Source of the DNA: Caprimulgus europaeus
Lineage: Eukaryota > Chordata > Aves > Caprimulgiformes > Caprimulgidae
Length of the DNA stretch: 64,000 bases
Direction of reading: 5' to 3'
NCBI GenBank assembly: GCA_907165065.1
Contig: OU015523.1
Coordinates: 18,723,834-18,787,833 of the forward strand
The notes beneath the pieces were generated by a model. The model saw nothing but the letters and a program-made list of their open reading frames with translations. It did not search any database and was not told where the DNA came from. Both the position numbers and the translations under genes were made by a program. Below are positions 34,601-46,600 of this stretch, piece by piece (within the stretch, counting starts at the first letter, position 1; every line of letters begins with the position of its first letter).

Positions 34601-37600
34601 ATTTCTTCTGCATCAGAGCCCTGAATGCACTGATTTTCCTTAATTGTCCTGACCAGTTGCACCCCAGCCCTTCACCCACACGCTCTGCCCATGGCCCCAG
34701 GAGCCCCATTTAAGCTCACACCAGGCTCCCCCAGTCCTTGCTAAACCTACATTACACTGTAGCATGGCTGCAGTATAATGGTAACTGCAGGTCCTTCAGG
34801 GAAGCCTGATTTAACAGCCAGGGAACAAGAGATGGACTGCTCTACGAGGCTGCAGCTGCAGACAGCCACAAGCCAGGCAAGAACAGTTACCTCCTTGACC
34901 AGGACAATGTCCTGCAGTATTCAATCAGGTGAGGTGACAGTGACAGTCTGGTGATCATCAGACATAACAAGGTAACTGGTCACATGGGAGGTCAATCCAG
35001 GAGGCCCAGTGAGATAATTAGGGCAGCAGGGACAGGGTTGAGCAAAGGTACACTGTGATGCAGCTCAGGTGCCAACTCAGGGCTGGAGCTTAAGTGGAGC
35101 TCCAGGAGCACTGGGAAGAAGGTGTGTGGGTGGAGGGTCAAGCAAGGCTTGCCAGGGCCTTGAATGCATCAACAGGTCTTAACGGCCCTGACCTGTCTGC
35201 AAAACAGGGATAACAGCTAAGGCTGTGTGTCAAACTTTACAGTACACCCTGAATTGTGGATTAATTTGTCCCTCAGTTCAGTAATCCTATCAAACTATCA
35301 CTGATCCAAAGGTGAAAGAGAAGGATCAGGCCCCACATACTCTTTGCTACAAAGGTTCAAAAAAATGAGAGAAAGAAGAGTTAATTTAAGATTATACCAC
35401 AAAGTCTTAATTTAACATTCTGGGGGAACTGCAGTCATAGTGGAATTTTAATAGTTTCAGAAAGACATTAGAGTGATTGCTCCCATCCTGCTAAGAGGAA
35501 GACTAAGACAGGCATAGACAAGAAATGTGCTGTGCAACAACTTTTGCTGGATGAATCCATGTTTAGCTTCTTGACATATACTCTTCCATTTTTGCATTTA
35601 CAATACTCATTTTAGGATCAGTAAAACAGGTAAGCCTTGCTGATGCATACCCTGTTCTTGAATTTCTTTCCAGTCATTTTGGTCTGTTGCTAGTTAGCTA
35701 TACATAAGATAATAATAATAACAATTACTATTATTTTAAAAGGTGATCTATATTCTGCTCCTTTGCTTACATGTTGCATTCACTCTTTTCAATATTAGTA
35801 CATTTGGATGTTTAAGAGCATGCTGTCTCAAAGATATTCAAAGATTCATGCTTGAAACACAATATAACAACCCAGATGGAAAGCAGTACAAAATGTTTGT
35901 TAACAAGTAAGAATTACTGGCATTGTTAATGGCAATTCCTTTGTTGTCACATTTTAAATCTAGTCATTTCCTAGCTAACAGTCATTAGATTATTTTGGTT
36001 GTCAATGTTGTATAGAGGCATCTGACCTCAAGACAACAACTAAGTGATTAGAGATATGTAATATTCCACGTTGATTCTATTTCCCTCCTATCTACCTTTC
36101 CCACAGGTTTTTTTTTTCTTTTAATTTCCTCATGCTTACGTGACCTGCAATCTTCTGTGCACAAGACAAAGTACAGCAAGATGCACCAAATGTACCTTCT
36201 GCAAGATACAAAGAATAAACTGAACTTAACAGAAAATCCTAAGCTAATTTCATTTAGAAGGAATCACCATCTGGTTCAAAGCGGTTTCTCATTCCTTTCT
36301 TCTAGTCACGGACAGGGAGGAGATGGTGCTCTGCTGCACTTGTGTTGACAAGGACTCCCTTTAAAAGCTATGCAGTCACTGATCCAGCTCTGTCAGACGT
36401 TGCTTTCACGGCCAAGACTGCACGTGTGTTTTGCTGCATCAGTGGTTTTGACATTACATCAGTTACCAAAACACCAAGTGAGCTAAACAGCATTTGTTGA
36501 GTTGAATCCACAGTTCAGGGTCCTAGCAAGTTATACTCATTTCTAATCCTCAAACACACACAGTCCTAGTGCTATAAATAAGGCTAGAGTGCTGAATATT
36601 GAGAAGAAAAAGCCTGATAAAAGGAGGAGAAAATATTAAAAAGTACATAGAAGGGTAGAGGTTTCAGTTGGAAAAATTTCAGAGCTGGAACCTAATGAGT
36701 TAACATTCATCACCCAAACTGCAGTAACTGACTGTGTGTTTGTCTGTGAATTAGGAGGTACTAGGTTTAAACCACAAATCATTTGTCAGATTAAATCATG
36801 GTTTAAGCTACTGTGTTTTACTTGGCAACAGGGGCAGGTAATTGCTGCATTTGGTTGGTCACTGTGCATCAGCTCAAATGTGGTTACTCATTAAGCTACA
36901 GTACTCCATCACTTTGATTGGATAACTCTGGATACAAAGAAACTGGAAGAAGTGAAGACATATAGGATACCAGTAAAAAAAACGCCCAGCCTACTCTTCC
37001 TTTCTGGCACTGAGCAATACCAATGGATCACAATTAGGAGAAGCCATTCCCTTGTACAAACTCAGTCAGCCTCCTTCCCTGAGTCCATTTAAAATTCTGA
37101 GCAAGTCTCTTCATTAAAAAACCAAAACACACGAACATAAGAAATAATATCCTACTGGATGAGAACAGAGGTAGCTGTAACCTAGCTTGTTTCCAGAAGT
37201 AGGAACAAGAGACAGCATGTAGGGTGAGCACATGAACCTATCACTTCCTACAGCAGCTTCCCCTCATATTTCTCCAGCATCCATAATTGTTGTACTAGGG
37301 AATACCAGAAGATATTATTCCTGGCTCAGTCCTGTTCGTATCCACGTTCCCCATGAATGTGTCCAACCCCTTCCTGAACCTGCTGATACTGCCCACTTCA
37401 CAACCTCATGCAGCAGCAAGCTCCAGAGGTTCAAATCTGATATGAAAAGAAGTACTTCCATTTATCCACTAAACTCCTTGTTTTCTAGTTTTGACTGCCA
37501 CCTGTTTCCTGTATTGCACAATTTGGTGAACAATTCCACATTCAGTTTATCCAGTGCTCTTCTGATTTTGTAAACTTTGACTGCACCTACTCCTTAGCCT

Positions 37601-40600
37601 TCTCCTCTTAAATTGAAGCATTCTAAATTTTCCCTTTTAAGGCAGCTACTCTATCCCCTGCAGCATTAATTCCCCTTCCTTTGTATCACCTCTAATTCAC
37701 TGCTTCGTTCTTGAGATGCAGACACTAAAGCTATACCCAATATTCAAGATATGGGCACACTAAGGTTTTATATAGTGACAAAACATCACCTCTGTCTCGT
37801 TCTCAACACCCTTCCCGGTGATAGGGCAACTATGACATATTGTTTGCTTTTTTGAAAATTACTTGTGATGAACCAGTGATTTCAGAGAACTGCCAATGAT
37901 GACTCCAAGACTTTTTTCCTGTGTTGTGACTCAGCTCAATACCGTATAAAGAAGGTTTAGATTACTTTTACTGAGATGCTTTACTTTGCATTTAAAGCTC
38001 TTCTACAACTAATTGGCCTACCCACTCTGTTTTACAACTCCTTTTGGCGTCCCTTTTCTTGGTATAGCATTTGACTACCCAGAAGAACTTAGCATTGCCC
38101 ACAAACTTCCGTTCATTCAGGTCATGAATGAAGATGCTGACCAGAATTGTTCCCAGCATGAATCCCTGAGGGGTATGACTATGGGCTGTGCCATTCCAAA
38201 AAGGTGATCACTGTACCCTATTTGGCTTTCAACTCTAGCCAGCTGCAAGACTAGTAATTAACATTTCCTCCAACACCTTTTTTTTTTTTTTTTTTAAATT
38301 GATGTATAACCTTGGCAAAAGCTTTTAAAAAAAATAAAATCCATTATGGTCCTGGGATGCCCTTTATCCACATGCTTACTGACACCCTCATAGAGTTCAG
38401 CATTTTAGTGAAATAAGATTTCCCTTTAAATAAACCACAGCAACTCTCCAAAGAGACTGTTTACTCATGCACTCAGTATCCTATTCTTTGTTGAAGACTC
38501 TACCATCCCTGGTAAGATGAAAGTCAATATCACCAGTTTGCAGTTTCCATTCAGAGCTCTGCTCATGCACCTCTTCAATACACTACTCCTCTGGCACAGT
38601 GACCACTTACGGTGGCAGACAGCACATCTTGCCTACCCACAAGGGCAGGTAGTGACAGGATAATGGGTAATGGCTTTAAACTGGAAGAGAGTAGATTTAG
38701 ATGAGATATGAGGAAGAAATTCTTTCCTGTGAGGGTGGTGAGACACTGGCACAGGTTGTCCAGAGAAGCTGTGGATGCCCCCTCCCTGGAAGTGTTCAAG
38801 GCCAGGTTGGATGAGGCTTTGAGCAACCTGGTCTAGTGGAAGGTGTCCCTGCTGATGGCAGGGGGGTCAAAACTAAATGGGCTTTAAGGCCCCTTCCAAC
38901 CTATACCATTCTATGATCTTGATATCAGAGAATCAGCTGTGCCATTTCACACCTGAGTTTTTTTAGACTCCCAGCTAAATGCCATCTGGTGTCTAAACTG
39001 TCTATCTTTACCTAATGGTTTCTGTAAATTTACAATAAACTGACTTGGCTCTTCTGATCTGCTGCTACAAACGCATAAAGTGGCAACCTTCCCAATACCT
39101 TCCGCAGCAAAATCCAATACCAAGAACTAAGCCTTGCTCTTAGGGTCTTACCAACCCTTTGCACTCACTGATCTCCTAAATGATCTCCTGTTTTTGATGT
39201 AAGACTACTTAGTTATCAACTTAAGAATCCTCCACAGAGTGCTCCTCAAATTCTTTTTTAGCCCCCTTAAGTTTTTGTTTTTAAAAAAGTGGACTTACCC
39301 TTTTTATAAGCTTTCTTGTTTTTCCTAATTTAGGCAAATTTTCCCTTCTGAAAATGTAATATTTTCCTATGATTGCCTCGTAACTTATGGAGCCACGGAA
39401 AAGGATTTGCTGGACCAATGTTTTCTTCATGAGTGGTGTCACACATTTATCTGTTGGGGTTTTTTTAAACACCTTTTTTTTAAAAAAAAAACAAACAACA
39501 AAACAACCTCCAGGATAGTTGTAGTTTTCTTGCTTTCTGTTTATTTATTTCAGACAATTTGACTTCATTTTGATCTAGCTTCCCAGGTGAAATAGAACAC
39601 TGACACACTTTATTTGGTCTGCTCTCTTCAGTCACAATGCTGGAGGCTGCACTATAATGCAACTATAATAAGGTTTCTACTACTGAAGGCCCTCCAGTAA
39701 AATATCCTGAACTAGGTCCTGTACACCACCCAAAAGCAAATACAGAATGGCATAATTTCTAACTGACTGTAAAAATAGGAAGCATAATTTCTTGCATCCA
39801 AAAATGTAATCTTTATGTCTCATCCTGATAAAGGCTATATGTGGATAGTTGAAATGTAATACTATTGCTCCCTATCTTAAATATGCAGCTTATCTCATCT
39901 CACCTCACTTAACATCTCCTGATCACTACTGTTACCTTGATCGGTGGGACAGTAGTACCATCCCAGTAACACATTTTCTGTTAGATTCTGGTATTTTTAC
40001 CCACAAGGATTTTTATTTCCCCATAGTATTATGGAAAGAGACAATCTCTTCAGTACATTTAAACAATGAAATGAAACGAAACAGATAAAAGATCTCATCT
40101 TTGTATTGATCTGTCAAATGATTTTTAGTTGCCTCCTATCGTGTCAGGTAGCATTTGTCATGCCATCACAAGGAAGATCTTGGTCAAAGAAGCATCACTT
40201 TTCAAAAAATTTTCATTCAAAAGAGTAGGACTGTCAGAGAGGCCTTTTGCTTCCTTTTTATCTTTTTGAAAAGGAGTTCACCCAAAATCTAACTACAACT
40301 CTACAAAAGAGAAGTATTCAGAGTTCAAATCAATTAAGGTTATTCTGTGTATACCTGAACCAGTAAATAACTTAATTTGTTTTGTATTTTAAAATCTGCC
40401 AATAGAAGTACCCACTGGAGCTATGACATACTCCAGAAATGCTCCACCTTCCTGAAACAGAACAGACAAAAATAAGCTTAGCTCTTCTCCAATAAAGACA
40501 CCAGTTTCTCAGGAGTGCCCTCTCCCCCAAATACCCCAGCATAAAAATACTACAAAACACAGAAAACCAGAATGTCATCTCCAACAAACAGAACTCACAA

Positions 40601-43600
40601 TCAGTGACAGTTCCTGAACTGTACGTCAAACCAACCTCCAAGAACGTCACAATCATTGGTAACTCTGAAGAAAAGCTATCTATCTAAGCCATTAAATCCT
40701 TCATGTCAACTCAGCTACTTTTGTGTCCTGAAATAATATAATAGCCTGTTTTCAATATAAACATTATTTTCTCAGGAAATATTTCTTGCAGCTTGGCTGA
40801 AAATACTTGGAGGACTAAGAGTCTTGTAAGTCTTCTTTTTATTGTTTCCCTTACAAAGCCAACTATTTCCCATCTAGCAGTTTACACAAAAAAGCTTAAC
40901 TGGACCCATAGAGCGGGAGTGTCCTTTTTAGACAGCCCAAATCAGACCCTTTGCTTTCCTCAGTAAATACATCAAGTTTCTCTCTTTTTTTCTGCTCTGT
41001 GCTCTCGCCCACTTTAACACAGTTTTCTTTCCTAATCTGTTACAAGTCTGTAAAAATCATCAACATTTCTCAAAGGGTCAAGATGGTCATCTCTCTGCTA
41101 TTACCAGCGACACATTTCCTCCTTCAGTTTCCATTGCGTTAAGCATCCCCCACAGCCTGGCTTACTAATCACTCGTCACTGAGTTCTTTCCAGAACAAAC
41201 CATTTATATTCCTTCCTCGTAGCCCAACAAACCCGAGTCTGCATAGTCAGATTATTTTTATTTTATTTTTTTTAAAGCACACTTATTTAACAGAGGTGAC
41301 CACTTTCAAATGACAATGAGCAGCTATCTAGAAGGCACAAACATCTCTGGTTCTTCACCTGGCTGAGTGCCCTGCTCCTCCTCCGTCTTTAGAGACAAAC
41401 AGCTTCTTAATTGTTCACTTGTGTGGCCATCTGACGTTATTAAACTCAGATCACGATTTATACTTGGATCATCTCTGGGGTGTTATATGCTGAAGTACAA
41501 ACCTCAGAACTTCTCCCTGAAGACCTATTAGCTTCTCCTTGATCCCAGCTATTCCCTACCAAGTTATTGCTGCTATTCCCTGGCCACAGCCACAGTTGAT
41601 GATATATACATGGAAAACCAATAGCTACTTTTAGTCCAAGTAATTCTAGATGATTTTTCATGCTGAGACATACAGCTGAGGAGGACAGCAAGCAACAAGG
41701 TTCAAGAACAATAACACAGGGAAAGGCATGGATACCGTGAGCGGATCTGAAAGCAGGCAAATTGGCAACACTGCAACTCAGCTTTCTGAGACTTATTACA
41801 CAAAGTTGTGTGTCAGCAGCTGAAGTGGCTTCCTGCAAAAAAGAGATGCATGTTGTGTTTTCAAGATGGATTCCCTCAAGTTGCACCCTATAGCTCTTCC
41901 CTGTAAGGGACTTCAAATTTGCTGCCTATCTGTTATGTGGAAACAGGTTCCCCTCAGCAGTATAATCTCATTAAGGGCTATGTTTTAAATGGGCAATAAA
42001 TTTCACAGATTTGATTTTGACAGTACAGAGGACAACCAAACAGATCTGGGGAGGTAATTTGGAGAGCTGTGTACTAAAAGAAATCGAAACAGAGGAGGGA
42101 AAGTGTCCTAAATTTAAAAAGGAATTAAAATTTTTTAGGATTTTTGTCTCTTCTAGAAGTACCAGTTAGTGCTTCCAAAAAATTCAAGAAGACTTTTAGA
42201 AGAAAGTGCTGCTCTCATTTATTTTTCTTGAATAAGAGGTAAGATTTTATTAATGCCTAATGTTGCAAGCAATACGTTCAAAATACTTGGTAATACATCT
42301 CTATATTATACAGCTAGAGGGAATAATGGGGCCATAAACAAGACAAAACACACTGCTCTTGAATCAGATGCATACAGCAACTGAACACGCGGTGAGATAC
42401 TTTTATGACAGAAAATTTGACATGGTATCCCAAATTCCTGTTTGAAGAAATAATTCAAGTGTGAGTGAAATAAGTTAATGGTTACAAAGGCAACACCTGA
42501 TTTAAAGACCATGTTAAGCAATGTCTTGAATCAGGGGGTGGTTATCTAGCTATCATTGCTAAATCTATCAGTATTTACAGCTTTCACTATCACTTTGAAC
42601 ATTTTAATAACTTATCCTTATATATATTTGGCTAAAACTTACAGAAATGAGATCTGTCTCTCCTTTCTGAAGAGCCTGACCAAGAATATCCCTACTGGAA
42701 TTAGGCTATACTGGTTATAAACCCAGCTAGAGTACAGTAATTTGCCTGAGGCACCCTTTTCCATCCCTTTACTCATTATGAAATGAACTTATTTTCAGAA
42801 ACATTCTCCTAGTCTAACTCACAACATTGTTTGACTAATTAGTTTGGTGTGCCCAGAAGACCGGTGGAGAGAGGAACATATAACAGCTACATGAGATAAA
42901 CCAGGTAAACAAAGGAAGAAAGAAAGAAAAAAAGAAATCCTACTGAACCATGACTTTTGTTCCCACTGAGCTCTAGTTATGTCTAGCCCAGTCCTATGGG
43001 GAAGAAAACAGAGGGATGAGAGAAGCAGAATAATTTTCCAAATTAAATAGTCACATACTTCCTCTTATGACAGGAAGTTTTCAATGGACCATGCTAAATT
43101 AATGTACTTTAATGAATTTATAAGCTATGATGCAATGGAAGCTTTTAAGCCCCTCTGAAAATTGGACAAGAAGTAGCGTGAATCCATTCAAACTCTTCCC
43201 ACAAAACAAAGCAGCTGGATATTTCTGGAAAATAATAGCAGTGAAACAGTTAGTGCACACATTTAAATTGTCATATTTTGGCTTTTGGAGTTAATGCTAA
43301 GACAAATTGGCAAATTCCCACCTCCCAGAGTTACTGCTTCAATTTGCTTGCACACTGCAAGAATACTGCAGCTGATTATACTCAGAAAATAAATCACCCC
43401 ATCCAGAAGGCTGAAAACTGCAATTTTCCGCCCAGAAACTGAATGTTATGTTGTCCAGAAACTCACAAGACTCCTCAGAGAAGTTTTAGTGCAGCATATC
43501 GACCACTGCCTGCTGGATCAGCTCTGATGGAATTTTAGCTTCTCTCGGGACATTTAGCATGTGTCTACTACAATAGGTAGGCGGACAGGAAGAACAGCCT

Positions 43601-46600
43601 GAGACCACATAAAAGCAACAGCAGCTTCTAAAATTGTTTTGACTGTGAAGCAGATGAGACACAAGATGGTTATGGGTAAGAACTGAAATGTGTATTGTAC
43701 CCACCAGGAATCAGAGAAAATGGGTTATATGATATAAGCTTACCATGTGTGCAGATTGCTTACTGTATTCCTCATCCTACCCCCCTCTCCCTAGTTCTTT
43801 TTGTTTTTAATAAAACATTCTAAGTTTTATGAAAGATGACTGTTATAGCTTTTATCAGTTATGGTACAATTTAAGAAATATATTTGCTCTTTCCTCTAGT
43901 ATTCTCAGGATATGTTGTATAAGTCATTATTCTGTTACTTCTCTTTTATGCCTGGCAGCCAAAGGCAGCCACTTAAAGCATATCTTGACATTATGTTCTC
44001 TAAGAGCAAAGAGGGCTTCATACACCTTGCAGCTGTGCTCCAAATAAAAATGCATAATTTTGAAATATGAATTTATTTTTATTCTTACAGAAATTGTTAC
44101 TCTTCTATGACTTATCTTCCTACTTAAGAAAATACAATTAAACTATAAAGAAAGAGCTTCTCTCACTGGGAGGCCATTCTAACGTCCAACATATTCCACA
44201 ATTGTGTTTTCCTAGATAGTCTAATTAAATGTGCCTGTTTATAACCCTTCACAGACAACGTGGTTCCAAACACTACCCTAAATATTCATCATCATCCTTC
44301 TTGCTTCTAAATATTTCCAAGTTGTTCTTTGTAGCCACTACTTCCCTAAGCTGGAGTTCAAGTTTTTGCATGGTAACGTAAGTGTAGGATGTATTTGGTG
44401 AATTGTCATTTATGGAGACCAAATACACAGGGAGCCATTAATTTTCTGTTTATATATGTTATAAAAATCTATAATTCACAAATGGTAGATTCTGAAACAT
44501 ACAAAACTAATTAATCAAACTGGCACTTTCCCTTTATAGGTAACTTAGCTGTATAACTGATACATAAAAACAGAGGCCAACATAAGCAATACAATAAAAA
44601 TAAGCTTATGCAAAATTCCTCTCACTTTTATTTCATTTTATTTGCAAGGCCAAGACACCACTGAAATCACTGCTGAGACTTCAAGAGAACTTCACCTGTA
44701 TCCTTATTGTAGCAGCACCTTTTGGATCAAGTGTAACTGTTCTCACTACACTTTTTCCCAGCAGTCAATCTATGATTAATATTGCTCAGCCTTTTGTCTC
44801 TTGCTTGTATTGGAAAGGATGATAAAATGTGGGAAAACTCTAGAGGCAGGTATTTCAGCTAGCTCGGGATTAGAGATTTGATCTGCATAAACCCTGCTGT
44901 AAATAAAAGCCTACTGACAGTGAAACCCTTACCAAACGCACATGCCTTTCCAGAAACAAAGTATCAGTATTTTTTTTCACATATGGCAAACATATTACAG
45001 AGAAGCAATGCAAACAGCAACAGAAAGAAAGTACAGAAAGAGTAAGACAAACAAATAAACAAAAAAATCCTCCTCTTCTGCAATTCTAGAACATTCTTGC
45101 CCAGGTTAAACCAGAGAAAGCAAAAAGACACAGCAGCGTTTGCAATAGTGACTGCATGAGCAATTAATTCCCTTGATGGGGCTTACCATTACTAGCATAC
45201 TTTTGCAGTGCAAGAATTTCTTTCTGCTATTACTGCTAGAGCACCAGGGTGCTACCAGTCACTAGTTGTGGGTGCTTTTGGTGATCAAACCCAAAAGTTC
45301 TTATTTCATAATAGTTTTGTTGCAAAGAAGCTGTGGCTGCCCCCTCCCTGGAAGTGTTGAAGGCCAGGTTGGATGAGGCTTTGAACAACCTGGTCTAGTG
45401 GAAGATGTCCCTGCTGCTGGCAGGGGGGTTGGAACTGGATGAGCTTTAAGGTCCCTTCCAACCCAAACCAGTCTGTGATTTATGTTTGTTTTAAAAAAAA
45501 AAAAAAAAGTGTTAACCAGAAGTAACTGCAGTAGCACTTCTGTAATCTATAGATTTGGTAATTTTCAAGACAGAACTCAAAATACAGCAATAATTGTAGT
45601 GCTTTAATCTACTGAGAACTCTCTAAAAAGAACTCTCTGAAGAGAGAACTCTGAAAAGAGAAAGCTACTTTGCCCATAACCTATGGGTTTTATGTATGTA
45701 ATTAAATACCTGAAGTTCTCTATTTGCAGCTGGATTTTCACGGCTTTCCTGATGACTTCTGGAAGCACAATCTAATTCAGTATACAATCAGTTTTGGTCA
45801 CTTTGCCTTACACCTCAGCCAAATGTTTGTAAACAAAATTGTGGCTTTTAGACCACCCTTGGAGACTGCTACAATGGCTGAATAGGAGGCCAACTCCTTT
45901 TTTGAAAACTGAGCAATTACCAATGCAAAATCAAGCAATACATTTTCTTGATTAGCAAAAGCTGTAACCCATCTTACACCTTTGTTTTTAGGAACAATCA
46001 TCTCGATATTATGACATTCCATAACGTGCTATTTCATTATCGTATTAAAACAATAATCACATTAGCAAGGTTCCTGTCTCCTTTCCTCACATCAAGAGCT
46101 ACACACAGATATTCCTTTTAATTGCTTCCAGAGAAACATCTGGTCCTGCCAATGCAATTGTAACAGACCACAGTGCATCTCTGCATATACCTGACCACTA
46201 CACACAGCTTGAATAGACTTGATTTTGTAAAGTCAACAAACCACTTCAGCCTGAACCATTACAGAAACAGCCTGGCTTCACAAACAACTGTAACAGTCCT
46301 TCTTCTGCTTGCACTGTGACAATGAGCTTTCAAAAATGTGCTAGAATCAGCCACTTCTGAAAGCTGTGTGGAAAGTATCAGTAAGAATATGGTTCAAGAC
46401 ATCAGACACTGCCCACAGAAAGCAAATACTTAAGGGTTTAGACTGAATAAGAACAACTGTTAGGTCTGGACAGATAAGGACACACAGAAAAATTAGGATA
46501 AAAGGCAGTCTACTTAACAGAGGCCAGCCTAACCACCATAACAAAAAACAGAATCACCTTGGTGGAAAGTTTAGCTTGATAAAGCTGAACATTTTTCAAG

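Larger units (their letters stand above)
37131..39480 (-). mobile_element. Ancient CR1 relic, interrupted by a younger CR1
   Basis: On the plus strand this reads as a reversed old CR1 of the type known from turtles and crocodilians: a GAACATAAGAA-like 3' end at 37,131, then AAAAGAAGTACTTCCATTTA, CAATATTCAAGATATGGGCA and TTTATATAGTGACAAAACAT, then CTTAGCATTGCCCACAAACT, TCAGGTCATGAATGAAGATG and CCAGCATGAATCCCTGAGGG. RT-derived pieces continue to about 38,600 and resume after the nested element (ACCTGAGTTTTTTTAGACTC, AATGCCATCTGGTGTC) to perhaps 39,480. Heavy divergence and indels, with no useful open frame. The boundary beyond 39,200 is uncertain. Confidence 0.75.
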
